DNA from: Oasisia sp. SBJ-2009 | Lineage: Eukaryota > Annelida > Polychaeta > Sabellida > Siboglinidae | Assembly: GCA_964017155.1 (NCBI GenBank) | Contig: OZ024857.1 | Coordinates: 2,681,579-2,745,578 of the forward strand | Reading direction: 5' to 3' | DNA length: 64,000 bases | Part shown: one piece after another, positions 50,583-62,169 of the stretch | How the letters are laid out: the number at the start of each line of letters is the position of its first letter | How positions within the stretch are numbered: position 1 is the first letter of the stretch | The notes under the pieces: generated by a model | Seen by the model: the letters and a program-made list of their open reading frames with translations, nothing else | Told to the model about the DNA's origin: nothing | Databases searched by the model: none | Position numbers and translations under genes: made by a program

Positions 50583-51084
50583 TTGGGTTCACTAATCAAT
50601 GTAGTTGGCAGTTCAGCAAAACCATTCATCAAACTTAGAAAGTAAGAGAGATATGACACATTATTAAAGATACACTAACCCATAGTCCTACATGATATTC
50701 GCTTATAGCCGGCCACCACATTCCTCACGCTACATCTCCCAAACCTACTGACAACGATCACGGCCAATACCAACATGTGGTCAAGTACTCTGATGAAACA
50801 ATAATTTAATAGTCCTACCTTAAGATAGATGATTGCGCGTTGGCTTTCAACTCGTAGCTTCACAACATGTAACGTTGCTGCTTATTACAGTTTATGACTT
50901 CACTACAGGGAATTTATATTACCCAGTGCAAAATCGACTAGATAATTTGCTTTGGTTATAACGAGGATTACAGACGGTGCAAACGATTGGAGGAAAGCAG
51001 AAGGGGTGATAGGAGATAGATGCATATCACGTAACACGTAAAGGAAATGTGCTCAACTCGTGTGTTACCCCGGCATCCACGAAT

Positions 51085-51430
51085 GCACAAGAGACGATGG
51101 CACTAACAAAGACACAACAGAAGATCAAGGTTTCCGAAAACAACCTGGTAAGAAGAATCATGGGAGATAAGACAGATGATAAGAGAAGTATGGATGAACT
51201 GAGAGTGGAGGTTTGAGTGAAGGAACGTTTTAAGAAGAAATTGGTGAGGATTAAGTTGACATGAGTTGCTCATGTGGAGAGAATGGCAAAGAGAGCAGAT
51301 GTCCTGAAAATGGAAGAGAAAAGGTTTCGATGAAGGCCGAAATTGCGATGGGGGATTGCATTAGATGAGCCCTAGAAAGAGTGTGAGAAGTATGGATAAC
51401 AAGAGCAACAGATAGAAAGAATTGGAGACT
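51085..51430 (+). pseudogene. LINE ORF2 C-terminal remnant
   Basis: 'TKTQQKIKVSENNLVRRIMG', 'RSMDELRVEV', then a stop, 'VKERFKKKLVRIKLT', a stop, 'VAHVERMAKRADVLKMEEK' and 'RPKLRWG'. This is the C-terminal pattern of a LINE RT ('RRI.G', 'DELR', 'G/AHVERM', 'RGRPRLRW'). Several in-frame stops show that it is dead. Confidence 0.75.
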
Positions 51431-51514
51431 GCTGATAGAGAACGTAGTGAGAGAAAAGTGAGAGGAAGAAAAAAGGGATGTCAAGAAAAGAACAACAATA
51501 AAATGCAATTTGAC

Positions 51515-51700
51515 CCTAGTCTAGTAACCGGTCAAGTATTATTATGAATCCCCATTAGCCATCTCGCACATAGAAAATGATGGCATTTTCGTTGCCCTGT
51601 CAGCACTTGGACTGAAGTCAGCGAAAGAAGTGGATAATTTCTAGCTTAATCCTATTTGCAATGTGACAAATTCATTGGCGAAAGAAAAGGAAGGAAAATC
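51515..51700. repeat. Dispersed repeat, copy a
   Basis: Shares the order 'gacc/tta-gtctagta-ccgg', 'gatggcattttcgttgc', 'agaagtgg', 'aatcctaatt' with 52258-52445. Sequence near 50585-50635 ('gttggcagttcagcaaaacc') is likewise repeated at about 52160-52200. Confidence 0.6.
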
Positions 51701-51970
51701 GTACACCGGCATCATTATAACTTCTGTACTTTGTGACTCTATGAATAAGGCAGCTAGTTATTGGTCCTCCGTTCCCCACCACCCGAATTTTCCGGGATTG
51801 GGGGGCCATCGACAGGAACTGGGGCACTCCCCCCGATAACACCAAACACGCACAGATCTCGCTCAATGTCGAATGTCTCGTCGTTTAGTACGGTATTAGT
51901 TTTAAGTTGTTATACCATCCGTGTGAGGGTGCTGTGTGTTGAAGAACCTTAACTCGGATGGATTAGCTCT

Positions 51971-52054
<84 letters not shown>

Positions 52055-52057
52055 TGT
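51971..52057. repeat. (GT)n/(GCGT)n microsatellite
   Basis: GT run passing into GCGT units, as at 5688-5770. Confidence 0.95.
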
Positions 52058-52257
52058 ATATATGTGTGTGTGTCATCATTATCATGATATAAAGTGTATA
52101 TATAATTCAAACCCAACTCCCTTAAAATGAATACCGAGATGTCAACCAAGCTCACTGACCAACGTAGCTGGCAGTTCAGCAAAACCATTCACGAAAGGCA
52201 TCAATGTTGTACAGTAAGAAACACCCATGACGGCAGTGATGCTAAGAAAAAAACCCG

Positions 52258-52445
52258 CTGTAATTTGACTTAGTCTAGTATCCGGACACCTATTTTGAAT
52301 CCTTAATAGCCATAAGCCTTTACGCACATTGCGAATGATGACATTTTCGTTGCTGAGTCACCTCATGGCCTGCAGCCAGCGATAGAAGTGGAGAATTCCT
52401 AACTGAATCCTAATTAAATGATGATAAATTTCTTTGCGAAATGGT
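52258..52445. repeat. Dispersed repeat, copy b
   Basis: Diverged partner of 51515-51700 in the same orientation. Confidence 0.6.
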
Positions 52446-52456
52446 AGGACTGGGAA

Positions 52457-52458
<2 letters not shown>

Positions 52459-52540
<82 letters not shown>

Positions 52541-52576
52541 ACATATATATATATGTATATATATATATACATGCAT
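52459..52576. repeat. (TA)n microsatellite
   Basis: Long TA tract with CATA interruptions. Confidence 0.97.
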
Positions 52577-52882
52577 GTATATGGGTGTGTTTGGATATAC
52601 ATACCTGGCTCAATGTATTTTAGCAGCTCGTAAACGCCTAAGTTACATGTCGTTTACTGGACGATAACATAGTGTCCAGTAAAATATTGTCGTTTTAGAA
52701 GGAATTGGTGAGTTGTTTTTATTTTGTGTTGGTCAGGGGACGCAAACAAATAACAGTTATCAAGCATCTTGCTAGTAAAATAACAACATTTGAAAAGGCT
52801 CGCTGTATAAACAATTTGATTAGTTAAATAAAGACCTTCATCATACAATAATGACATGATAATAATGTATTTTTTTTTCCAG

Positions 52883-53050
52883 ATATGCAACCAATCATTA
52901 CGAAAAGATAAAGTTTACGAGATATTTTCTAATGAAAAATGTCGCAAACAATGGCAAGGTGAAAATCAAAAAAACTATCAAGCCGCTCTCGGTTGGACGT
53001 ATCCCAACCAACCTCGTGGGTACGATCTCAGTGCAAGAAGAAACCGTAAG
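52883..53050 (+). CDS. Mesh/SUSD2-like exon 7
   Basis: 168-bp exon, phase 2 in and phase 2 out, acceptor 'tttttttttccag', donor 'aag|gtgagt'. In the frame set by the previous exon it reads 'RYATNHYEKIKFTRYFLMKN', 'VANNGKVKIKKTIKPLSVG' and 'TNLVGTISVQEETV' without a stop. The 'N-x-G-x-V-x-I ... G-x-I' pattern is like the repeat that precedes AMOP in Mesh proteins. A second open frame exists across the exon but breaks phase with exon 6. No further exon of this gene was found to the right. Confidence 0.5.
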
Positions 53051-53462
53051 GTGAGTCTCACTGTGTGTACATTTATTATAATAAATGCTAATGTTGGTAA
53101 TACTAGTTCTAGTGTAGTTCAACTTTATTGACTGCTAGAAATTGTAGCTAGGGACTTTAAGGGATTCTAACAAACTGGGCGTTGATATATAATGATATAT
53201 TATTACATTCGATCCGTTTACAAGCAATGTGTATTTAACCTAAACGTATTAACGCTAAAGTAATCAACTCTGTATGTATATTTGCATGACTGCTTCATAG
53301 TGACATGAGTAAATAAACTTGCCAAGTAGCGTTAATCTGAAATGCGATATAATTGTATAGCAAATGATCGCTGCTGACACTAATTTTTAACCAGTAGATA
53401 TCACATTAAATTTCACTAGTCAACAGATGCTCGTCGTCAACAATCAAGCCTGTACTTGTTAA

Positions 53463-55884
53463 AGTAAAAAAAAGGCAACAGTTTAGTGTTATGCACCTAA
53501 AAGAGTTTACACTAGCTAATCATTTGCATCTACAATCCAATTTTTCACCTTAGTGGTTACCTCAGAAAGTGGTCTTAAAGTGGGAAAATCTAGCTAAATC
53601 ACCGACACCATGAACCGGCCCATCTTGGACCTTGCAACCAATCACAACCCAGCAGTTTGGAAAAGTAATACGTCAGAGAGTCGTCTGCTGGTTCAGCTGC
53701 CATAACAAAGAGCCAAGCGGTACGCTAAAAGTTGCCTTACGTCGGTTTACCACGAAATCGCGACAGCAATCCACACTGTTCCTCATACGCTTATGGTAAC
53801 AGTACAGTGAAAGACAGTATCACTAAGATGTCTTCTTGTTAACCTTTGAATCGAGCAGAACTGAAACAGTGTTTCGGTGGATTCGTTGCCGTTGGGACAG
53901 TCACAGACACAGCGCCGATCCAAGACGACCCAATTTGATTGACCTAACCATCAAAACGACCACCAACAGCCGCCAAACTTATCCTAACGTATGTTACATA
54001 CATATACATACACTACGTTATAAAATAAAATCACTTGCATTCCTCTAACGAAGAAAATCCATAAAACAAACGCGCTGACGTCGACGGCAATTTCAATGAC
54101 CGCTGGCCGGTACCGTAAAATCGCAAATATAAGTTAGCCTTACACAAAATGCCATTAGACGGCACGTTTGTGCGCGCGAATATTGATAAACTTTACTTAC
54201 TGCATTCGCACGCGCAAAATAGTTTAATTAATTGTAAATAATATAGTAATAATTAATTATTATCATCACTATGATATGCAGGAAATTATAAGTTTTATTA
54301 TAATATAGTATTTTATTTATATAGCGTTACATCCATAATTGGTTGTGGCGCTTCACAACATACTGCTATTAAAAATACAATAAGAAGAATACTACCCACA
54401 GATAATATTTCAAAATAAATAATGAAAATATGTGTGTCTATGTAATTAACTAAGTGACCTATCAGTATTAAAAAGAACCCATACAAATTCCATAACAACA
54501 ATAGTGGTAAATTAATGTAAAGGTAATAAATAATTAAGATGGTAAAATAATTACGACGTAACAATAATTCAGCACATACACACAGTATACATAAGAACAT
54601 ATTCTTGAAGCTATACATTTTTCTACTCATGAATTATATTTCCACCACCAGATATGTAATAATAATTAATTTTGGACAAAACACTGTATTAATTATCTGG
54701 ACAATAAATCACTGAAATTTAAGCAGAATATGAATATAGTATGGGAAATATATGGTGGTAGAAAAAGAATGTTTTGGAGCGTTCATCGTTTATATAATAT
54801 AAGCTTGCATGCTTGCAGTACACGCGGGATGTTTATAGAAATATTCTGAAAATTAACAATGTGACATCATCGAACAACACGTAATTTTATGCAAACACAT
54901 GCATTTTTTTTATTTTTTTAATATTACCTGTGGGTAGCATTCTTCTTATTGCATATATTTTAATAACATCATATTGTGAAGCGCCACAAACAATTATGGA
55001 TTTGGCGCTATAAGAACAGAAATAGTATAATTATATTATAAGAAAACTTAAAATTTTCTGAAGATCTTTGTAATGATAATAATTAATTATTACTTGATTA
55101 ATTAAACTATTTCGCGCGTGCTACTGCAGTAAATAAAGTTTATAAATATTCGCGCGCACCACCGCGCCGCCTAACGTTATTTTGTGTAAATCTAACTTTT
55201 ATAGCGATGTTACGGTAACCGAAGAGCCTGAGTTGCCGTCGGGATCTGCGATCGAGTTACTTTTGTGAATTTTCTTCGTTAGAGGAATGCAAGTGATTTT
55301 ATTTTATAACATAGTGTATGTATATGTATGTAAGACAAGTGATGAGAAGTTTGGCGGCTGCTGGCGGTCGTTTTCATGGTTAGGTCGGACAGTACATGTC
55401 AATGTCATTGTTGACACCAGTCGATGCCGTGTCTGCCTCGGCTCTGGACTGGTTGTTTCTTTTCTCGTCATTTCAATTTCCCTTGGGTCTTCACCACCAC
55501 GCACATCTGGTTTGACTGCCAACAGAGGCCTTTGTCTTTGTGGCTGAAATCCATATCCAGCCACTTCTGAATCCGGGCTATTTCCGTCAGACGAAGAATC
55601 AGAAAATCCATGTTATTATTTACGCTCTTTTGTGAGCGCAAAGTCACAGCGCCACCCGACGGAGTTGCCAAGAAGTAGTACGACAACCGCCTATCAGTGG
55701 CGGCGAGTCTCATACGTCACTGTTTTTCTAAAATGGCGTTTTCCATAGACTTTCTATAGATATATGTTCTACAGTTTTTTTCTGCTAAACCGCTGACGTT
55801 AAAAATGTGATTGAGGTTGGAAATTGTTAGTTTTTCTTAGCTCTATTAGGCCCATATCACCAATCCGTTGCCTTTGTTTTCCCT
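53463..55884. mobile_element. Kolobok/T2-like TTAA element, copy 2
   Basis: Begins AGTAAAAAAAAGGC and ends with TTTGTTTTCCCT, flanked by TTAA (53459-53462 and 55885-55888). It is the reverse-orientation counterpart of 40440-42909 along its length, with the same palindromic interior ('gaccaccaacagccgccaaac' near 53957, mirrored near 55360). No transposase is visible. Confidence 0.87.
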
Positions 55885-58055
55885 TTAATGTAAGCATCAC
55901 CAACTATTCTCCAATACAACATACCTGGATATGTCCTTTGCTTGGCCTCAGTCACTCAACACGTCTTTCGTCTGTTTATAGAGTTGTGCCAGTACACTGT
56001 TCACCTTCATATGACTTTTTATTTACATATCCTTTTAGGAATATCGGTTTCATGTTGCAGTACATACCGTGGTCATTCCTGAAGGTTTTAAGCTGTAGGA
56101 ACGATTTATTTCGTCCTACTACTAAATAGCTTCTGTGCATGTTGTTAACGATATCCAGTAGTGTAAAATATATCGCCAGCGCTTTCTGCGTACTTGACCA
56201 TCTTCATAACTATTTTACTAATACTTTCATGTTGACATTTGTGCGACTGAGGTGTGGCATGTTGACACATATTGGAAACCCTCTTTACACCTAAATTGAG
56301 CGAAATAATATATACCAGGTCCGTGTATATACCGTTTTTTCCTTTTTCGTTTTCAAATTTGCGAACGAAAAACGGATAACGAATTCGTTTTTCGTTTTTC
56401 GTTTTTCGTTTTCAAATTTGCGAACGAAAAACGAATTCCTTTTTCGTTTTTCGTTTTCAAAAGTGAAGTAAGAAAAACCAAAAACGAATTCGTTTTTCGT
56501 TTTCAAAAGTGAAGTAAGAAAAAAGGAAAAACGAATTCGTTTTTCGTTTTTGCATTTAGGATGCTTCGGTCGCACTGCCATTTCGGGTGACCGGTAAAAA
56601 TTGGTAGTTTCGGCGGGATACTTCGGTCGCACTGGCAGCGTTTTGAAAATAAACTCGCAGAAATTGCATCGGCGAAGTGGTATGTCTAAGTACCTACACG
56701 TGAATATTGGTCGTTTCGGCGCTGTTTTTTTATGTTTCGACAATTTAATAAACTTTACTCAACCTTATATATGATAGATCGACCGATGGATAAATCGAGA
56801 GTAGATGTATTTATTTTGTAACTGCAACTATGTGATGCAATAGTTATTTTAAATTTAGTTTGTAAAATATTTGACTTAGGAGGCCCCTATTATGACTAAT
56901 AAATAGTCGCTATCTTAGGGGCCACTTTGGGTTTTTAAATTGGCAATTTTTTATGTAATTATTGAATTCCATTGACGGACCATTATGGATAGCCCAATTG
57001 TATTTAGGAACATGTATATTCCTGAGTATTGTTTATTAACATTTGCTACTTTACGCATATTGTAAGTAGAGGATATGTGGTAAAAATATAATACGTTAAT
57101 GGCTTAATGTGTGAGTTAGTGTTAATTCATTATTATTTTGCATATGTAGTAATTTACAACAGTAGAAGTATGTTTGCATCTGTGTGTAAAATGCTGCTTT
57201 ACATAATCATAATGTATCAGTCTTTTTAAAATTGTGATTGTATATGTTTTGATTAAACAAATATAGGTATTGTTTATTGTGTGAGGCATACTATTTGTAA
57301 TATTCTTTTTTACAAATGTATATTATGTCCTGAATGCATGTGTTCTGCTGTGTGCTGGTGTGAAATGATTATGCATATTTCTGGTTTGTGTTATCTGCCA
57401 ATTTTGAAAGTATGCGGGTAATATTTTATGTTTATATTTATTATAAAATTACAATATAACTACAATAAGTGGGTATTTAACTTTTGCTTAAACATTAATT
57501 TTATGTGGAGCTATATTTATTTGAAAATATGATTCTTACAAGTTTTTTTGCAATTTGTTTATTTAATTACATTTGTGTCCCTAGATCAGTAGATGGTAAT
57601 TAGTGTGAGGCAATATTATAGAATTATAGAGTGAATTTTTTATTCTAGTTTGAATAATATGCTTTAACCTAGTTATAGGTCCGATTGTTCGAGACATATT
57701 TTGCTATTTTATCAGTATGTTTAATCCAGTTTAAATGCGAGATTAATGTAAAGCCCAGAATGTTAAACTGGTTAAATCTCTCAATATCTACACTGTCAAT
57801 TGTTAATGTTACTTCATCAACCTATTTATTAGGCATTTGAGAAAAAACTTTTGTTTTATTAATATTTTTATGATAATTTATAATAATAACACAAGTTTTA
57901 TTGGCAATTCAACTGAGTTGGATTGACATTATACAATAAAATACAATTAACGCATATGTACGCCTCGTTTTGTAGGTAAAGTATGTCATTGTACCTCTTC
58001 TTGTCTTACAGACTGCTTACAGTTAGTTGCATATTAATGTGTTAGGTGTATTGCT

Positions 58056-58337
58056 GTGAGCGCCATTCCAATGGCTCCTGGCTACCTCAGTGATCCGTTC
58101 ACATTAAACAGTAGTGTATATGATTGTCACACTTGCAACTGCTCAAATATTCCTGTCAAGAAGTACAACTTGTCTTTAGGCCAGTGTAAATTTGCTTACA
58201 AGTTTGGAAAACTTGGGGACGCTATCCCAGATTGTATACAGAATGCAAGCAGTGCAGAGATATTTAAAACACACATTTTAACAGTTTCTCATGATAGATG
58301 TACACACTTGCAAACATTTCATGATAGATATGGCTGA
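58056..58337 (+). pseudogene. Cys-rich peptide carried by foldback element 2
   Basis: 94 codons open, with 'DPFTLNSSVYDCHTCNCSN', 'VKKYNLSLGQCKFAY' and 'GDAIPDCIQNASSAEIF'. It is the longer version of the fragment in element 1 (8420-8640). Upstream, 'FVGKVCHCTSSCLTDCLQLV' is in frame but separated by a stop near 58035. I do not recognise the family. It could be a captured host exon. Confidence 0.5.
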
Positions 58338-58943
58338 GGGATTGTTTGCATTTGGCTGGTAGATTGTTTAGATTAATAAATATTTGTGTGGTGGTGGTAG
58401 TGGTAGTCATAGTAAGGACTTTATCTCAGACAATCAGATTTTTATTATTATTATTACTATTATTGTTATGTAGAAGTGGATGAGTTTGAGTAGTTTGCCA
58501 GTCGAATGTGGACTGTCACTTAGTCATGCCTTTTGGGATGCCTATGAAGTGCACATAATCTTATGTCATTATAATTAAAGATTTAACAGTCTAATGATTT
58601 TTTTAATTATTTGTAATATTTTTTATTCATGTTTCCAATAGAATATGAAACAGTGTCACCTGCCTGTTTATTAACAACTGAAATGGAGTATGTATGGAGT
58701 TGCAAGTGTGACAAACATGCATTCTATTTTTAACGCAAACCGATCAGTGAGATATCCAGGAGCCATTGGAATGGAGCTCACAGCAATAATATTCAACTAT
58801 CTATAAGCAGTCTGTAAGACTAGAAGAGGTACAATGATATAATTTACCTATAAAAAGAGGCGTCCCCCAAGGATCAATTTTAGTGCCACCGACATTGTTA
58901 TTTACTATAATTATATCAATGATTTCCAAAAGCCAGCATAACT

Positions 58944-59538
58944 ATAACATAATTAGAGACCTCAGTGAACAAGTTCAGCAGTGGGCAACACGACTTGTGC
59001 CGGAAACAAAGGGACTGCCATACAACAACAGACTAATCGAATTACGGCTTCCTACCTTGAACTTCAGAAGACAGAGAACAGACATAATCCAGACATTCAA
59101 AATTATCAAAAGAATAGACTCGGTCAACCAGGATTGCAGATTTCCACAGTGCCCGTCAAAGCTGATGTTAAAAAAAGCCAGTGGTACAACAAGAGGGCAC
59201 AGCGAAAAACTCCAAACACAGAGCGCAGCTGACTACAGACACCACTTCTTCGCGAACAGAATGGTTAAAATGTGGAACTCCCTTTCAGAAGATACAGTTC
59301 AGGCCAGAACAGTAAACGAACTGAAGTCACACCTCCAAAGAGATTGGAGAGGTCACCCAGATCTGTATAATTACAATTTTTCAAATTAACCAGCTTTGAC
59401 AAACTGGATATAAAAAACAAAACATGAAAACAAATACATCAATAGAGAACTACAACAACAGAAAACAAATCTTGATATGGTCTCAATGCTCAGTTTGGGC
59501 AACTACTGACCGGTCTTGAGGTAAGATCTTGAGGTATG
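58944..59538 (+). mobile_element. 5'-truncated LINE insertion
   Basis: Absent from foldback element 1, where the flanks are joined. It is flanked by ATAACT (58938-58943 and 59539-59544). It encodes an uninterrupted ORF2 C-terminus to stop at 59389: 'ATRLVPETKGLPYNNRLIEL', 'RLPTLNFRRQRTDIIQTFKI', 'TRGHSEKLQTQSAA', 'FFANRMVKMWNSLSEDTV'. This is typical of CR1/L2-like elements. The 3' end is 'cttgaggtatgat'. The intact frame suggests recent insertion. Confidence 0.85.
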
Positions 59539-61333
59539 ATAACTTATGCTCATGATACTTGATGATACAAGTACAATTAAAACCTTCACAGATGAAAGAA
59601 ACACAGTGAATATTGAATATCTGATTAATAAAGACCTATAATAAACATATAGCTAAAACTACATACAGATGCGTTAATTGTATTTTATTGTATAATATCA
59701 ATCCAACTCAGTTGAATTGCCAATAAAACTTGTGTTATTATTATACATTATCATTAAAATATTAATAAAACAAAAGTTTTTTCTCAAATGCCGAATAAAT
59801 AGGTTGATGAAGTAACATTAACAATTGACAGTGAAGATATTGAGAGATTTAACCAGTTTAACATTATGGGCTTTACATTAATCTCGTATTTAAACTGAAT
59901 TAAACATATTGATAAAATAGCAAACAGATGTCTCGAACAATTGGACCTATAACTAGGTTAAAGCAAATTATTCAAACTAGAATAAATATTTCACTCTATA
60001 ATTCTGTAATATTGCCTCACACTAATTACCATCTACTGATCTAGGGACACAAATGTAATTGAATAAACAAATTGCAAAAAAACTTGTAAGAATAATATTT
60101 TCAAATAAATATAGCTCCCACATAGAATTAATGTTTAAGCAAAAGTTGAATATCAACTTATTGTAGTTATATTATAATTTTATTATAAATATAAACATTA
60201 AACATAACCCGCATACTTTCAAAATTGGCAGGTAACACAAACCAGAAATATGCATAATCATTTCACACCAGCACAGCAGAACACATGCATTCAGGACATA
60301 ATATACATTTGTAAAAAAGAATATTACAAATAGTATGCCTCACACAATAAACAATACCTATATTTGTTTAAGCAAAACATATCCAATCACAATTTAAAAA
60401 AGACTGATACATTATGTAAAGCAGCATTTTACACACGGATGCAAAAATACTTCTAATGTTGCAAATTACTACATATGCAAAATAATAATGAATTAACACT
60501 AACTCACACATTAAGCCATTAACGTATTATATTTTTACCACATATCCTCTACTTACAATATGCGTAAAGTAGCAAATGTTAATAAACAATACTCAGGAAT
60601 ATACATGCTCCTAAATACAATTGGGCTATCCGTAATGGTCCGTCAATGGAATTCAATAATTACATAAAAAATTGCTAATTTAAAAACCCAAAGTGGCCCC
60701 TAAGATAGCGACTTTTTATTAGTCATAATAGCGGCCTCCTAAGTCAACTATTTTACAAACTAAATTTAAAATAACTATTGCATCACATAGTTGCAGTTAC
60801 AAAATAAGTACATCTACTCTCGATTTATCCATCTTTTGATCGATCATATATAAGGTTGAGGAAAGTTTATTAAATTGTCGAAACATAAAAAACAGCGCCG
60901 AAACGACCAATATTCAACTGTAGGTACTTAGACATACCACTTCGCCGATGCAATTTCTGCGAGTTTGTTTTCAAAACGCTGCCAGTGCGACCGAAGTATC
61001 CCGCGGAAACTACCAATTTTTACCGGCCACCCGAAGTGGCAGTGCGACCGAAGCATCCTAAATGCAAAAACGAAAAACGAATTCGTTTTTCGTTTATCTT
61101 ACTTCACTTTTGAAAACGAAAAACGAATTTGTTTTTCGTTTTTCTTACTTCACTTTTGAAAACGAAAAACGAATTCGTTATCCGTTTTTCGTTCGCAAAT
61201 TTGAAAACGAAAAAGGAAAAAACGGTATATACACGGACCATACCAGCCGTGGACCGTTGTATGTGGCAAGTTGCAGATTGTGTCCCAACCATAGCAAAGT
61301 GAGATGGGAGATTAGTGCTTTTAATCTTAGAGG

Positions 61334-61579
61334 TTATTTTTCTCGGACGTTTGATATGTAGTCGGTAATGACTACGTAGTCCTTTCTTTTGTATGAAAAA
61401 GGCCGACACTGAACTTCTACCAAGGACTGATCTGCACACCATGGCTCATCAGTTTCCTTTCTCTGAGTACGTTCGAATTCAAGACAGGCTTTACAAGTTG
61501 GGAAGTACTGTTTAAATGCTGCGTTCGTGCCAGGCTGTCTTATAGCACCAATCAATGCCAACGTGGTCTCGGTGAACAT
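61334..61579 (-). pseudogene. LTR-retrotransposon integrase fragment
   Basis: The - strand reads 'FPTCKACLEFERTQRKETDE' and later 'YKRKDYVVITDYIS'. This matches the C-x2-C..Q/ERxQRKE zinc-binding end of an integrase and the following 'K-D-Y-hydrophobic-VDYYS' catalytic-core start. The section between is frame-disrupted. It lies immediately beside the foldback element, which may have inserted into this older copy. Confidence 0.6.
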
Positions 61580-62169
61580 CCTTCGTATTATGTGAACTCA
61601 TATAATGCGGAAAATGGCACACGTAGTCCAGTTCACTATGTCACGAATAATCGTTTCGTTCAAATGTTTTGGAGATTTGCAAAACTATACATTTTTGGAC
61701 AGTTTAGAACCTACTGAACCTGAAAGGTAATGTTTACATTTTTTCTAAACACTATAGGGCGGCCATCTTGGAATTTCAAAATGGCGACTATTTTTTGCTA
61801 ACATTTTGCAATATCTCGGCTTCTAAACATCTTAGGTTTTTGATTTTGGTGTCTAAACATACATTTTCGAGACAAGGAATCTAATGGGACAACTTATGAT
61901 TAGCTATATATAATGCATGACACTATTGTTGAAATTTTGGAAAAAATACATAAATTCTAAGTAACAACATGAGGCTCAAATGGTACATATTAGCCAACTT
62001 TTCGAGCATTGAAAATAGTCTAGTTATTAAAATTATTGGTGTCTAGTCTAATGATTACATGTATTATTAAAATCATTGTTGTCTAGAATCCAGTGTCCCA
62101 TTGTTGTTGATTCAGGCTCTGAGAGACATGGAGTCGACCACGAATTAGGTCCCCAAACTTACTGGTGGA

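Larger units (their letters stand above)
56318..61239. mobile_element. Foldback element 2, 6-bp TSD, LINE-derived arms
   Basis: Same terminal GGTCCGTGTATATACCG as element 1, flanked by ATACCA (56312-56317 and 61240-61245). Arms are about 56318-57960 and 59610-61239. The + strand of the right arm (59745-60400) is decayed LINE RT C-terminus: 'NINKTKVFSQMPNK', 'EVTLTIDSEDIERFNQFNI', 'IKHIDKIANRCLEQLDL', then 'QIAKKLVRIIFSNKYSSHI'. The left arm is its mirror. The inner region contains a Cys-rich peptide as an inverted pair (about 57975-58150 and 58690-58850) and a later LINE insertion (58944-59538). Confidence 0.92.

Noticed and set aside
52856..53131. Alternative frame of exon 7 reading 'ICNQSLRKDKVYEIF'
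   Set aside because: Open by chance. It is incompatible with the phase-2 end of exon 6 and loses the NxG/GxI pattern.
61062..61361. Phe/Lys/Arg-rich ORFs near the foldback termini (also 6683-6988, 10189-10563, 56291-56743)
   Set aside because: Products of the CGTTTTTCGTTTTC subterminal repeats, not genes.
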